A stretch of 64,000 nucleotides of DNA. It comes from Carboxylicivirga litoralis (GTDB taxonomy: Bacteria; Bacteroidota; Bacteroidia; Bacteroidales; Marinilabiliaceae). Position 1 is the stretch's first letter. Each line of letters starts with the position of its first letter. Of the stretch, positions 18,177 to 28,522 are shown one piece after another. The notes beneath the pieces were generated by a model that saw nothing but the letters and a program-made list of their open reading frames with translations, was not told where the DNA came from and did no database searches. Location of the stretch: assembly GCF_025499605.1 (NCBI RefSeq), contig NZ_JAFMVC010000003.1, forward strand, positions 186,001 through 250,000. Direction: 5' to 3'. The position numbers and the translations under genes were made by a program.

Positions 18177-19391
18177 ATGAATTTAATACTCTTTGATAAT
18201 CAATATCGTGAAGGTATGCTGCCTTTGTGTTTCACGCGACCTCAGGCTGCTATTCGCATTGGTATTTTAAGTATAAAAGAAAAGTGGGAACACTGGCTCA
18301 ATGGAATTGGTAGTTACCTAACATCAGGAAAGCTGGCCAATAAGTTTGAGCTTATCCTGGCTGAAGACAACCTGTATATATCGGCATCGACTCTACCGAA
18401 CCAGAAATTGGTGGAGGCTGTTAAAAAGCTGGATGTTGGTCAGGCATTGTTTCAAAAAGGAGAGTTAATAGCCGCGCGTGGTGGTGCCGATTTAAAAGAG
18501 GTTATTACCTCAGGTGATTATGCACCAATTGCTGTTGTTGAATATGAAGGTGATTTTACGTTGATTGATAAAATCTATAAGCTCATTCCGCATAACCAGG
18601 ATGAGATTAAGCAAGATTTTAAGTTAATTACTAAAGGCAGGCAATCGCAGCCTATTGATGAAACGGTGACGGTTGTGGGGGCTCATAAAAATCCACAAAT
18701 CACCGAACAGATATTTATCGAAGAAGGTGCAGAAGTGGAGTATTGCTATCTGAATCCACAAGATGGGCCAATTTATATTGGTAAAAATGCCAAAATACTG
18801 GAAGGGGCCATGATGCGTGGTCCGATTGCCGTTTGTGAGTCATCGCAGATTAGCATGGGTGCTAAAATATTGCCAGGAGCTACTATTGGCCCTTGGTCAA
18901 AAGTTGGAGGAGAGGTAAGTAATACAGTCATAACCGGGTATTCCAATAAAGTGCACGATGGCTACTTAGGTGATTCGGTATTGGGTGAATGGTGTAACCT
19001 CGGAGCTGATACCAACACATCAAATTTGAAGAATGACTTTGCCATGGTGAAGTTGTGGGATTACTCAACGGAGCGTTTTGGAAAAACAGGACTTCAGTTT
19101 TGTGGCTTGGTAATGGGTGATTATTCGCGCTGCGCCATTAACACATCTTTTAACTCAGGAACGGTTGTCGGGGTTGGAAGCAATATCTTCGGCAGTGGAT
19201 TTCCACGTAACTTTGTGCCGTCATTTGTAATTGGAGGGCCTCAGGGTTATAAGGTTAATCAACTGAAAGCCGTTGAAAAAACAGGACGAATGGCCATGGC
19301 ACGACGTCATGTTGAATTAAAAGAAGAAGACGTGCAGGTGTTGGAAGAAGTCTTTAATTTTACTCAAAAATACCGAGCGTCGTTGCGCTAA
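18177..19391 (+). CDS. GlmU-family putative sugar nucleotidyltransferase/acetyltransferase
   Basis: 404 residues. The N-terminal half begins MNLILFDNQYREGMLPLCF and carries TRPQAAIRIGILSIKEKW, the altered nucleotidyltransferase signature of a Bacteroidota GlmU-like family. It is not the G-x-G-T-R-M-x4-P-K of true GlmU. The C-terminal half (about 190-370) is hexapeptide-repeat left-handed beta-helix with typical turns (GAKILPGATIGPWSKVGGE and GADTNTSNLKND). Such proteins are thought to act on sugar-1-phosphates, possibly in cell-wall or UDP-GlcNAc metabolism; the exact reaction is not established by sequence. Confidence 0.8.
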   Translation: MNLILFDNQYREGMLPLCFTRPQAAIRIGILSIKEKWEHWLNGIGSYLTSGKLANKFELILAEDNLYISASTLPNQKLVEAVKKLDVGQALFQKGELIAARGGADLKEVITSGDYAPIAVVEYEGDFTLIDKIYKLIPHNQDEIKQDFKLITKGRQSQPIDETVTVVGAHKNPQITEQIFIEEGAEVEYCYLNPQDGPIYIGKNAKILEGAMMRGPIAVCESSQISMGAKILPGATIGPWSKVGGEVSNTVITGYSNKVHDGYLGDSVLGEWCNLGADTNTSNLKNDFAMVKLWDYSTERFGKTGLQFCGLVMGDYSRCAINTSFNSGTVVGVGSNIFGSGFPRNFVPSFVIGGPQGYKVNQLKAVEKTGRMAMARRHVELKEEDVQVLEEVFNFTQKYRASLR

Positions 19392-19454
19392 CTTTTTGGC
19401 ACGCCAATTGACTATAAGGGAAGCGGTAAGTTTCGTATTGAATTGCCGACATTT

Positions 19455-19469
19455 TGTCATTTAATGACA
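19455..19469. promoter_or_regulatory. Perfect palindrome upstream of lon (candidate operator)
   Basis: TGTCATTTAATGACA has perfect 7-bp arms around one base and ends 20 bases before the lon start codon. A shorter overlapping dyad, GACATTTTGTC, lies just upstream. The position fits an operator for a heat- or stress-responsive regulator, but no regulator is identified. Confidence 0.4.
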
Positions 19470-19489
19470 GTGATATAGAGAATTAAGAT

Positions 19490-21943
19490 ATGGATAATAA
19501 TAAATTTGGTTTAGATAAAGTGTTGATGTCTGATGTTTTTGAATCTGATGCTGAGTTTATTCCGATTGTAACGGATGAAGATGAACAAAATGTCAGTGCT
19601 TTTGAAGTGCCTGACATCTTGCCAATTTTACCACTACGAAATACGGTCTTATTTCCGGGAGTAATCATTCCTATTTCTATTGGGCGTGAGAAATCTTTGA
19701 AATTAATACGTGAAATACAAAAATCGAAAGGTGTTTTTGGAGCCATTGCCCAAAAAGATGTGAAGGTTGATAATCCTGAGCGAGAAGATTTATTTGAGAT
19801 AGGAACGGTTGCTAAGGTTATCAAAGTGTTGGAAATGCCTGATAACTCTACTTCGGTTATTATTCAGGGTAAAAAGCGCTTTCAGCTTGAAGAAATGGTT
19901 ACTGATGAGCCCTACCACATGGCTAAGGTGAAAGGTCTTGAGGACGAGAAGGACGAAAAGCAACGCAATGAATTTGAGGCGGTTGTTAGTTCTATCAAAG
20001 ATTTATCACTTCGTGTGATTAAGGCTAATTCTAATGTGCCACCCGAAGCATCGTTTGCTGTTAAGAATATTGAAAATGATGGTTTCCTGATTAATTTCGT
20101 TTGCTCTAATTCAGAAATTAGTGTGGATGAAAAACAGGAATTATTAGATAAGAATAGCCTGTTTGACAGGGGAATGTTATTGCTTGAGCATTTGGCACGT
20201 GAGGTGCAGATGCAAGAGTTGAAGAGCGACATCCAGAGCAAAGTAAAGCTGGATATTGATCAGCAGCAGCGCGAATACATGTTGCAGCAGCAAATCAAAA
20301 CCATCCAGGATGAATTAGGCTCAAGTCCTATCGAGCAGGAAATAATAGACCTGAAAGAAAAGGCTAAAAAGAAAAAGTGGAGCAAAGAGGTAAAGGATTT
20401 ATTCAAGAAAGAGTTGGATAAATTGCAGCGCCTGAACCCTGCCGCCGGCGAGTACTCTGTGCAGCACAATTATTTGCAGACACTAATTGATTTACCATGG
20501 AACGAATACACCAAGGATAACTACGATTTAAATCGTGCTGAGCGTATTTTAGACCGTGACCATTACGGTTTAGATAAAGTGAAAGAGCGCATACTTGAGC
20601 ACTTGGCCGTTTTAAAGTTAAAGGGTGAGTTAAAATCGCCAATCGTTTGTTTATATGGCCCTCCGGGAGTTGGTAAAACATCATTGGGTAAATCCATTGC
20701 CGAGTCGTTGGGGCGTAAGTATGTTCGTATGTCTTTAGGGGGTGTGCACGATGAGGCAGAGATTCGTGGTCACCGAAAAACATATATTGGCGCTATGCCT
20801 GGTCGTATTATCCAAAGTATTAAAAAGGCAGGTGCAGCTAACCCGGTTTTTATCCTGGATGAGATTGATAAAGTTAATTCAAGTGCACATGGCGATCCTT
20901 CAGCAGCGTTGTTAGAGGTGTTAGATCCTGAGCAGAATGAGCATTTCCACGATAACTTCCTGGAAGTCGATTTCGACCTGTCGAAAACCATGTTTGTGGC
21001 TACAGCCAACACATTAGGAAGCATTTCACAGCCATTGCTTGACCGTATGGAGTTAATCAATGTAAGTGGTTATATCCTTGAAGAGAAAACAGAGATTGCT
21101 AAGCGCCATTTGTTACCAAAACAGATGGAGAATCATGGTATTCCGAAAGGCACCATCTCTGTCAGCAAAAAGGTGTTGTCATATATCGTTGAGTCGTATA
21201 CACGTGAATCAGGTGTTCGGGAGCTGGATAAAGTGTTGGCTAAGTTGTTTCGTAAGATTGCCTTAAAGATTGCCAAGGATGAGGAGTTGAAGAAGACATT
21301 AGCGGTTAAAGATGTAGCTGAATATCTGGGAATAGCTCGCTTCTCAAAAGACAAATGGCAGGATAACTCTACGGCTGGTGTTGTTACCGGCTTGGCCTGG
21401 ACGGCAGTAGGAGGTGAGATTCTGTTTGTGGAGACCAGCTTGAGTAAAGGAAAAGGAAAATTAACCTTAACTGGTAACTTAGGCGATGTGATGAAGGAGT
21501 CAGCTTTATTAGCGCTTGAGTACCTGCGTGCCAATGCTGATAAGCTGGGCATTAAAACCGAGGCCTTTGACGAATGGAATGTACACGTTCATGTACCTGA
21601 AGGAGCTATTCCAAAAGATGGTCCATCGGCTGGAGTAACCATGGTCACATCTTTGGCATCAGCGTTTACACAACGTAAAGTGCGCGCTCGTCTAGCTATG
21701 ACTGGTGAAATTACTTTACGCGGAAAGGTGTTGCCGGTAGGAGGTATTAAAGAGAAAATTTTAGCGGCTAAACGGGCCGGTATTACTGATATTATTCTTT
21801 CGCAGGAAAACGAGAAAGATATTCATGAAATCAACAATATCTATTTGGAAGGATTGGAGTTTCACTTTGTTAAAGAAGTGTCAGATGTATTAAAGCTGGC
21901 GTTGCTGGATGAGAAAGTGAAGAATCCGTTAGAGATTTCTTAA
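19490..21943 (+). CDS. lon: ATP-dependent protease Lon
   Basis: 817 residues, normal for LonA, which degrades misfolded and regulatory proteins in the cytosol. In order: LON substrate-binding domain (about 40-240, beginning [15 protein letters not shown]), coiled coil (about 245-310, [18 protein letters not shown]), AAA+ module with Walker [10 protein letters not shown] near residue 390 and Walker [12 protein letters not shown], and the serine-lysine protease domain with Ser713 in [10 protein letters not shown] and the catalytic lysine near 756 in [14 protein letters not shown]. All key residues are present. The gene stands alone between its own upstream palindrome and a bidirectional terminator. 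Confidence 0.98.
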   Translation: MDNNKFGLDKVLMSDVFESDAEFIPIVTDEDEQNVSAFEVPDILPILPLRNTVLFPGVIIPISIGREKSLKLIREIQKSKGVFGAIAQKDVKVDNPEREDLFEIGTVAKVIKVLEMPDNSTSVIIQGKKRFQLEEMVTDEPYHMAKVKGLEDEKDEKQRNEFEAVVSSIKDLSLRVIKANSNVPPEASFAVKNIENDGFLINFVCSNSEISVDEKQELLDKNSLFDRGMLLLEHLAREVQMQELKSDIQSKVKLDIDQQQREYMLQQQIKTIQDELGSSPIEQEIIDLKEKAKKKKWSKEVKDLFKKELDKLQRLNPAAGEYSVQHNYLQTLIDLPWNEYTKDNYDLNRAERILDRDHYGLDKVKERILEHLAVLKLKGELKSPIVCLYGPPGVGKTSLGKSIAESLGRKYVRMSLGGVHDEAEIRGHRKTYIGAMPGRIIQSIKKAGAANPVFILDEIDKVNSSAHGDPSAALLEVLDPEQNEHFHDNFLEVDFDLSKTMFVATANTLGSISQPLLDRMELINVSGYILEEKTEIAKRHLLPKQMENHGIPKGTISVSKKVLSYIVESYTRESGVRELDKVLAKLFRKIALKIAKDEELKKTLAVKDVAEYLGIARFSKDKWQDNSTAGVVTGLAWTAVGGEILFVETSLSKGKGKLTLTGNLGDVMKESALLALEYLRANADKLGIKTEAFDEWNVHVHVPEGAIPKDGPSAGVTMVTSLASAFTQRKVRARLAMTGEITLRGKVLPVGGIKEKILAAKRAGITDIILSQENEKDIHEINNIYLEGLEFHFVKEVSDVLKLALLDEKVKNPLEIS

Positions 21944-21965
21944 AACGAAATAGACGATAAAAAAA

Positions 21966-21995
21966 GGCACCAAGTTCAATAGCTTGGTGCCTTTT
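21966..21995. terminator. Bidirectional terminator between lon and the ADP-ribosylglycohydrolase gene
   Basis: GGCACCAAG (21966-21974) pairs with CTTGGTGCC (21983-21991), with a run of A before and T after, so it can serve both convergent genes. Confidence 0.88.
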
Positions 21996-22030
21996 GTTGT
22001 TTATAATAATTGTCAAAAAACAATTGGGTA

Positions 22031-22837
22031 TTAGTGAAAATTAATTTGTATTTCTTTCTTCTGGAAAAGTAGATTAGAGCAGTATTTATCTTCAAACGTT
22101 TTAAGCGAATTATCTAATTCTGGAGACAAACGCGATAACGATTTACGAATAATTGATTTCGGAATGTGCTTATAATAAGCTTGTGCTACAGCGCCTGCTA
22201 TGCCAGCTAACGTATTACTTGGTCCATCAAGCCAGATAGCTCGCCGAATGGCTTCTTCGAAACTTTCGGAAGTCAGTACAGCCATAATTGCACATGGAAC
22301 AGGTGATTGGTATTTTTCGGTTAAACTACAATCCTTTGATAATGTTTCAGGTAGCTGGTATCCCATTTTAGTAACCAGAAAATCTCGTATTTGCGTTTTT
22401 TTATGACCTGTTTTGGCCAGGTAAATAGCTCCGCAAAGTGCTTGAGAAGCTTTTACTTTAGCTTCATCAGGGTGTGTGATGGTGGTTGCTTTTTGAGCTT
22501 CGTTCAGGGCTTCATCTAATGATTGTGCGGCAAAGCCAATAGGGCTAACTCTTCGCGCAGCACCATCGCCAGTGCTATGGTATGTTTCATTTATTTTATT
22601 GGATAAGGCCCATTCCAAAAATTGCGGTTGATAACCGGCTCTGGGGTATGCACGTGTCCATTCTTTTAAAGTATCGCAGTAGGGTTTACCTTTTAAAATT
22701 GCATCTGCTGTTGAGATGGTTAATACAGTATCGTCGGTATAAGCCGAGAATGGTTTTAATAGTTGAAAATTTATTGCCGGTTGTGGCGAATCGATAAAAG
22801 CCGAGCCTATGATATCGCCTACAATTGCTCCTCTCAT
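22031..22837 (-). CDS. ADP-ribosylglycohydrolase-family protein with altered metal motif
   Basis: 268 residues of the all-helical ARH (DraG/ARH3) fold. The N-terminal GDIIGS and YTDDT (Asp35-Asp36-Thr37) motifs that bind one side of the dinuclear magnesium site are intact, and GDGAARRVSPIGF follows. The second metal motif, normally GGDxDT, reads DGPSNT at residues 204-209, so both aspartates are replaced (Pro206 and Asn208). Family members remove ADP-ribose from proteins or free nucleotides; whether this copy is active is doubtful. Convergent with lon, divergent from the AI-2E-family permease gene. Confidence 0.83.
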   Translation of the reverse strand: MRGAIVGDIIGSAFIDSPQPAINFQLLKPFSAYTDDTVLTISTADAILKGKPYCDTLKEWTRAYPRAGYQPQFLEWALSNKINETYHSTGDGAARRVSPIGFAAQSLDEALNEAQKATTITHPDEAKVKASQALCGAIYLAKTGHKKTQIRDFLVTKMGYQLPETLSKDCSLTEKYQSPVPCAIMAVLTSESFEEAIRRAIWLDGPSNTLAGIAGAVAQAYYKHIPKSIIRKSLSRLSPELDNSLKTFEDKYCSNLLFQKKEIQINFH

Positions 22838-23037
22838 ATGTAATTCGTTAGGTGTTGGAGTGGTAAAAATAGTGTTTACATCGTGGCTTATGATATCATC
22901 GACTTTATCTTATGGTTAATGTATGGTTAATGGTGATAAACGAATCGATTTATTTGACTAATTGCTGGATTATTTCGGTCTGTAAGCTTGATTTTACTAG
23001 ATTATTTCACGTGCTTATATATCAGTAAGCTGTAAAA

Positions 23038-24147
23038 ATGGGAGAACGACTAAAATATATCATCTGGCTCGTTGTTGCAACATTATCAATTCTGTTGATT
23101 TGGTATTTTAGAGCTGTTGTATCTTTTTTGATTGTATCGGCTGTTTTGTCGTTAGTTGCTCGCCCCATCTTTGATATTATCAAAAAAATCAGGATACGAA
23201 AGTGGCATCCATCAAATACCTTAGGAGCCTTAATAACAGTTTTGACTTTATGGGTTTTTATACTGTTTTTTTTTCGAGTGAGTGTGCCGTTTATTGTAAA
23301 GGAAGTTCACTTCTTATCTAATGTCGATCTCGACGCTGTGTTCGACACGGCTGAACGGTTACTGGGCTCATTAATTAGCCCTTTAAAACAAACAGAGTTT
23401 GGCAAGGCAGGGCTTGAAGTGGTGCAAGATCAGATTAAAGAAACAGCTCTAACATTCTTCGATTTTTCTCGCTTACGTGATTTGGCTGCCTCTCTGGCAA
23501 GCTTCCTTGGTGGAGTTTTTATATTCGCTTTTAGCGTTTCGTTTATTACATTTTTCTTTTTAAAAGAAGAATGGCTGATCGTACAAGGACTACTGCTATT
23601 TATACCAAACCAGTATGAGGAAGGTATTAAGCATGCTTTGGCATCTATTAAAACACTGCTTCGTCGTTATTTTATTGGTATCATCATTCAGATAACGCTA
23701 ATCAGTTTATTTGTTACCCTGGGATTGGCGTTGGTAGGTATGGAACTTCAGCATGCTGTTATCATCGGTTTGTTTGCCGGTTTTGTTAATGTTATTCCTT
23801 ACATGGGACCATTGATTGGGGCATTCTTTGGTTTTTTGGTCGCTCTGGTTGTTTATGTACAAATGCCAGTAGCGCCCGACTTTCTGCCATATATGTTTGG
23901 TGTTTTTATTGTCTTTCTAATTGTACAGCTCTTGGACAATATTATTTTTCAGCCTTTTATTTTTTCGGCCAGTGTGCGTGCTCATCCGCTTGAAATATTC
24001 ATTCTAATTCTGGCCGCTGGCTATATGTCTGGTATAATAGGTATGTTTTTAGCTATTCCTGTTTACACTATTATTCGGGTGATTGCCAAGGAATTTTTCT
24101 TTAATTATAAGTTGGTGCAAAAACTTACTGAAAAAATAAGAGAATAA
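23038..24147 (+). CDS. AI-2E transporter-family (TqsA/PerM-like) membrane protein
   Basis: 369 residues with about seven or eight hydrophobic segments. Two or three lie at the N-terminus (YIIWLVVATLSILLIWYF and ALITVLTLWVFILFFF). A soluble loop with SNVDLDAVFDTAERLLGSL follows, then a C-terminal group containing GLFAGFVNVIPYMGPLIGA, the family's conserved segment. Members export quorum-sensing or other small molecules, or act as ion antiporters; the substrate cannot be predicted here. No luxS is visible nearby. Confidence 0.88.
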   Translation: MGERLKYIIWLVVATLSILLIWYFRAVVSFLIVSAVLSLVARPIFDIIKKIRIRKWHPSNTLGALITVLTLWVFILFFFRVSVPFIVKEVHFLSNVDLDAVFDTAERLLGSLISPLKQTEFGKAGLEVVQDQIKETALTFFDFSRLRDLAASLASFLGGVFIFAFSVSFITFFFLKEEWLIVQGLLLFIPNQYEEGIKHALASIKTLLRRYFIGIIIQITLISLFVTLGLALVGMELQHAVIIGLFAGFVNVIPYMGPLIGAFFGFLVALVVYVQMPVAPDFLPYMFGVFIVFLIVQLLDNIIFQPFIFSASVRAHPLEIFILILAAGYMSGIIGMFLAIPVYTIIRVIAKEFFFNYKLVQKLTEKIRE

Positions 24148-24315
24148 AAGGTCTCAAATAATATGATTATCCACTAAACAATTTTACCACTGAATCGTTA
24201 TCAATGTTTGAAGACTGAAGTGTTAAAAAATAACAATAAAGTTTAAAAAGGATTTGAGGAGCGCAGGGCGTTAAATTCCTCTTTAAGTATTCTCAATGAT
24301 AAATATTGGCAAATT

Positions 24316-25452
24316 ATGGTAGAGACTTTATCCAGGTCCCATGGAAAAAAAATCTTAAATTTTTTCGCGTTGTTCTTTATGCTGCAGTTTTTTGCGGGCA
24401 TAGCAACAATGCATGCAAAAGGTAATGGACCTGAACCAGATGTTAAAGTTGGAGAGCGACTTTTTTATGGTTTAATTCCGACCGGTGACGGTTCAAATTC
24501 TTGTGTGTCTTGTCACACGATGTATTCAGCTGATACTATGAATTGGAACCCCTCGGCTGTTGAAATGGCTAAAGTGGCTGCAGAAATGGATCTGGCAACC
24601 TTTAAAGAACATTTACTAACACCTTCGGGTGCAATGCGCGAAAAAGTGCATGTTAAGTATCAGTTGGATGATGAACAACTTTTTCATTTGCAGGGTTATT
24701 TAAAGCAATTGGCAGATACGGGTATCGAAGATGAGCCTTTATCTATTAATAAACTTTTAATCTTCTTGCTTTTTGGTGGTTTAATGACTTTTGCACTGGT
24801 GGACTTATTTTTCACCAAGAAGATTCCTTACAAAGCAATTCATGTTTTGATTATCATTTTTGGTCTTGCATTTCAGCTAAAGATTGTCGCACATGAGACC
24901 ATTGATCTTGGGCGTAGTGAAGGTTATATGCCCGACCAGCCAATCAAATTCTCCCATAAGGTACATGCTGGCGATAATAAAATCGATTGTTTGTATTGTC
25001 ACTCCAATGCCGATGAAGGCAAGTCAGCGGGGCTTCCAAGTGCCGGTTTATGTATGAATTGTCATCAGGTGGTGCGAAATGGTTCTCACTCAGGACAGTT
25101 CGAAATTGCCAAGGTGGTGGATGCCTACGAGAACAATAAAGACATTGAATGGGTGCGCATTCATAACTTACCCGATCATGTATTCTTCAGCCATGCACAA
25201 CATGTTAACGTGGGAAAACGGGAGTGTCAGGAGTGTCACGGTGCCGTGGAAGAAATGCACATTCTTAAGCAGGAGCATGATTTGTCGATGGGCTGGTGTC
25301 TCGATTGTCATAAAGAAACCAATGTGAATTTTAAAGGAAACGACTATTACAAAACCTTCGAAGCTTTACATAAAGACTTGGCTGAAGGTGTTCGAGACTC
25401 TATTCAGGCAGCTGATATTGGCGCTAACGATTGTATGAAATGTCACCATTAA
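24316..25452 (+). CDS. actA: Alternative Complex III multiheme cytochrome c subunit ActA
   Basis: 378 residues with six CxxCH heme c motifs, starting at Cys63, 225, 246, 304, 328 and 373. The first belongs to an N-terminal monoheme domain after a signal or anchor segment. Two membrane spans follow at about 148-200 (LLIFLLFGGLMTFALVDLFF and AIHVLIIIFGLAFQL), then a cytochrome c3-like domain with the other five hemes. It passes electrons within the quinol-oxidising complex on the periplasmic side. The fused N-terminal cytochrome with a five-heme domain is, from memory, common in Bacteroidota ActA. First gene of the act operon. Confidence 0.93.
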   Translation: MVETLSRSHGKKILNFFALFFMLQFFAGIATMHAKGNGPEPDVKVGERLFYGLIPTGDGSNSCVSCHTMYSADTMNWNPSAVEMAKVAAEMDLATFKEHLLTPSGAMREKVHVKYQLDDEQLFHLQGYLKQLADTGIEDEPLSINKLLIFLLFGGLMTFALVDLFFTKKIPYKAIHVLIIIFGLAFQLKIVAHETIDLGRSEGYMPDQPIKFSHKVHAGDNKIDCLYCHSNADEGKSAGLPSAGLCMNCHQVVRNGSHSGQFEIAKVVDAYENNKDIEWVRIHNLPDHVFFSHAQHVNVGKRECQECHGAVEEMHILKQEHDLSMGWCLDCHKETNVNFKGNDYYKTFEALHKDLAEGVRDSIQAADIGANDCMKCHH

Positions 25453-25469
25453 TAAATAAAGAGATTTAA

Positions 25470-25487
25470 CCCCGATAGCTATCGGGG
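25470..25487. repeat. Perfect 18-bp palindrome between actA and actB
   Basis: CCCCGATAGCTATCGGGG reads the same on both strands. It lies in the 106-base gap inside the act operon and could form a short hairpin in the mRNA. It has no T-run, so it is not a simple terminator. Confidence 0.75.
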
Positions 25488-25558
25488 CAAATAAAAGATA
25501 CAAGACGTAAAATAATCTTGATACCATTGTCTTGAGTCTTAATACTAAAAAAAGTAAT

Positions 25559-28522
25559 ATGAAAGAATACTGGAGAAGCCTTGAAGACTTATTGCCTGCT
25601 GAAGAAGCTCCGCAAGAGAAAAAGTCTTCGGTGGTACTTTCTGATACAGATTCGTCTAAAAATACCCGACGTGACTTTTTAAAGTATTTCGGTTTCAGTA
25701 TTGCATCGGCAGCCGTATTAGCTGGATGTGAACGACCTGTCAAGAAAGCCATCCCCTATTTGATACAACCTGAGGAAGTAAAGCCCGGAACAGCTAATTA
25801 TTACGCATCAACCTTTTACGATGGAGCCGAAATGGTGCCAATCCTTGTTAAAGTGCGCGATGGCCGACCTATAAAAATAGAAGGAAATGACCTTTGCCAG
25901 ATGACGGGTGGTTCTGCTTCGGCACGTGTGCAGGCTTCCTTATTAAATTTATATGATGAGTCGCGTCCGGCGCAGCCTACATTAGACGGCAACCCCATTC
26001 GATGGGAAGATGTGGATGCGCAATTAACCGAGACCTTAACCAACTGGGATGCCTCCAAAGAATTTGTCATTGTCACTTCAAGTGTTATCAGCCCTTCGAC
26101 CAAAAAGCTGATCGCTGATTTTATCGCTAAGTACCCGTTTGTGGTTCACGAAACCTTTGATGCTTATTCGTATTCGGCTTTACGCGAAGCTTATAAACAA
26201 GGTTTTGGAGAAGCCATTCTACCATCGTTCCGATTTGATAAAGCGAAGTTGGTGGTTGGATTCAATGCTGATTTCCTGGGAACCTGGTTACAGCCAACAG
26301 TTTTTGGTCGTCAGTATGCAGCGGCTCGAAAATTAACTGGAGGGCAGCGCGAAATGATGCGTCATATTCAGTTTGAACCAATCATGACTTTAACCGGCTC
26401 TAATGCAGATGAGCGGGTACCAATGCCGGCAGTTGACGAAGCGTATTACCTCGCTGCTCTGTATTCCGAATTAGCACAAAAGGTGGGACTCAGTGTTCCG
26501 GCGGTGAAAGCACCTGAAGCCATTGCGAAAGTGGCTGATGAGTTGGCAGCTGCCAAAGGGCAATCGTTGGTGGTTTCCGGTACCAATAATATTGATATCC
26601 AAACCCTGGTGGTTGAAATCAATCATTTGCTACAAAATATTGGGCAGACGGTTTTGGTTGATCAACCTGTTAATTTATATCAGGGCAACGACAAAGCTTA
26701 CGAGGCTTTATTGACGCGCATGGAATCTGACAAGGTTGGTGCCGTTCTATTCTGGGAAACCAATCCGGTGTATCATGCGCCACTTCAGGGTCGAACAGAG
26801 GAAGCCATTAAGAAAGTGCCGCTTCGCATCGCCGTTCAATCGCAACAAACCGAAACAGCCTTGTTTTGTAATTATCAGTTGCCGGCGCCACATTTTTTGG
26901 AGCGCTGGGATGATACGGAGTTAGTCAAAGGCGTTTACACCCTAATGCAGCCCGCTATTCGACCGTTGTTTAAAACGCGTACTGCACAAGAGAATCTGAT
27001 GGCCTGGGCTGGTTTCGACGGAACTTATTACGATTACCTTAAACTCTTCTGGAAAGAGAATATTTATACCGCTGAATTAGCTAAAGGTAAGCAGTTTGAA
27101 ACCTTTTGGAAAGTGAGCCTGCGCGATGGTATTGTGGCCGACGCTGGCAAGGCTTCTGAAAGTGTTAGTTATATTGGAGCTGATGTGGCGTCTGTTCTTA
27201 AGGTCAATAGTACCAGTCAATCGGGCAACGACCTCGAACTGGTATTGTATCAGAATGTACCTGTGGGCGATGGCACATTGGCCAATAATCCTTGGTTACA
27301 AGAGTTACCCGAACCTGTTTCCCGCGTTTGCTGGGACAACTATGTGTCGGTTTCACCTGCTTTTGCTGCGCTCCGCGGATGGACACAAGGCGATGTGGTG
27401 GAGGTCAATGGTGTTGAACTGCCTGTGTTAGTTCAGCCTGGTCAGGGACGCAACACGTTGGCTGTTGCTGTTGGTTACGGGCGCTCCAATGCAGGGCGCG
27501 TGGCCAGCGATTTGGGTCAAAATGTGTATCCTTTTGTTACCTTAAACAATGGGCATCGTTCTTATCTAGTGCCAAAAGTAGAGGCCACTGCAACCAGTTC
27601 AACATATGAGTTGGCGGCCACACAGTCGCACCACTCGATGGAAGGCCGCGCTTTAGTGCGGGAGACAACCATTGCCGAGTACCTGGAAAATCCGGCATCA
27701 GGCAACGAGATGCACGAAAAAGTTGAAAAACTACATACCTCTTTATATCACGAGCATGAGTACAAAGGCCATCATTGGGGAATGGTGATTGACCTGAATT
27801 CGTGTATTGGCTGTAATGCCTGTGTGGTCGCTTGCTCGGCTGAAAACAATGTGCCTGTGGTTGGACGCAACGAAGTACGTCGTTCACATGAGATGCACTG
27901 GATTCGTTTAGACCGCTATTATTCAGGTGATACAGATAATCCGGAGGTAGTTCGCCAACCGGTGATGTGTCAGCATTGCGATAATGCACCTTGTGAAAAC
28001 GTGTGTCCTGTAGCGGCTACTAACCATAGCTCCGAAGGTATCAACCAGATGGCTTATAACCGTTGTATCGGGACACGTTATTGTAATAACAACTGTCCGT
28101 ATAAGGTGCGTCGATTCAACTGGTACGATTATACAGGAGCTGATACCATTCCTAATAATCGTGTTGATGTGGCAGGTATGACTTTGGATCTGAAACGCAT
28201 GGTGTTGAATCCTGATGTAACGGTTCGTGCCAAGGGGGTGATTGAAAAATGCTCGATGTGTATTCAGCGTATTCAGGATAAGAAACTGACTGCCAAGAAA
28301 GATGGTCGCCAGTTGGCGGATGGTGAAATTAAAACGGCATGTCAGCAAACCTGCCCGACCGATGCCATCACTTTTGGCGATATGAATGATCCAAACAGCA
28401 AAGTATCTCAATTATTGAAGGATGCTCGTCAATATGGATTGTTAGAAGAGTTGCACACCTTGCCATCAGTGGTCTACCTATCGAAAGTAAGAAATAAAGA
28501 CAAAAATAAAACGCTAAGCTAA
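25559..28522 (+). CDS. actB: Alternative Complex III molybdopterin-like/iron-sulfur subunit ActB
   Basis: About 987 residues. A twin-arginine signal ([10 protein letters not shown]) ends in a lipobox-like AVLAGC. A molybdopterin-oxidoreductase-like domain occupies about 50-690 and in this family carries no molybdenum cofactor. A ferredoxin-type domain from about 749 has four cysteine clusters ([37 protein letters not shown], and CSMC with CQQTCP), expected to hold three [4Fe-4S] and one [3Fe-4S]. ATG 25559 is preferred over the in-frame TTG at 25532, because [11 protein letters not shown] is the usual start. The stop codon shares one base with the actC start, so the two are translationally coupled. 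Confidence 0.95.
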   Translation: MKEYWRSLEDLLPAEEAPQEKKSSVVLSDTDSSKNTRRDFLKYFGFSIASAAVLAGCERPVKKAIPYLIQPEEVKPGTANYYASTFYDGAEMVPILVKVRDGRPIKIEGNDLCQMTGGSASARVQASLLNLYDESRPAQPTLDGNPIRWEDVDAQLTETLTNWDASKEFVIVTSSVISPSTKKLIADFIAKYPFVVHETFDAYSYSALREAYKQGFGEAILPSFRFDKAKLVVGFNADFLGTWLQPTVFGRQYAAARKLTGGQREMMRHIQFEPIMTLTGSNADERVPMPAVDEAYYLAALYSELAQKVGLSVPAVKAPEAIAKVADELAAAKGQSLVVSGTNNIDIQTLVVEINHLLQNIGQTVLVDQPVNLYQGNDKAYEALLTRMESDKVGAVLFWETNPVYHAPLQGRTEEAIKKVPLRIAVQSQQTETALFCNYQLPAPHFLERWDDTELVKGVYTLMQPAIRPLFKTRTAQENLMAWAGFDGTYYDYLKLFWKENIYTAELAKGKQFETFWKVSLRDGIVADAGKASESVSYIGADVASVLKVNSTSQSGNDLELVLYQNVPVGDGTLANNPWLQELPEPVSRVCWDNYVSVSPAFAALRGWTQGDVVEVNGVELPVLVQPGQGRNTLAVAVGYGRSNAGRVASDLGQNVYPFVTLNNGHRSYLVPKVEATATSSTYELAATQSHHSMEGRALVRETTIAEYLENPASGNEMHEKVEKLHTSLYHEHEYKGHHWGMVIDLNSCIGCNACVVACSAENNVPVVGRNEVRRSHEMHWIRLDRYYSGDTDNPEVVRQPVMCQHCDNAPCENVCPVAATNHSSEGINQMAYNRCIGTRYCNNNCPYKVRRFNWYDYTGADTIPNNRVDVAGMTLDLKRMVLNPDVTVRAKGVIEKCSMCIQRIQDKKLTAKKDGRQLADGEIKTACQQTCPTDAITFGDMNDPNSKVSQLLKDARQYGLLEELHTLPSVVYLSKVRNKDKNKTLS

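Noticed and set aside
20403-20783. 126-codon minus-strand frame inside lon
   Set aside because: Antisense to the AAA+ region of Lon, with no protein-like features.
24316-25452. Sixth heme motif in ActA as a novel fusion
   Set aside because: An N-terminal monoheme domain fused to a five-heme part is, as far as I recall, ordinary for Bacteroidota ActA.
25532-25558. TTG start for ActB at 25532
   Set aside because: ATG 25559 gives the usual N-terminus; the extension is intergenic repeat wording.
27923-28411. 162-codon open frame on the minus strand inside actB
   Set aside because: It lies opposite the conserved iron-sulfur domain, and its product resembles no family; it is an antisense shadow.
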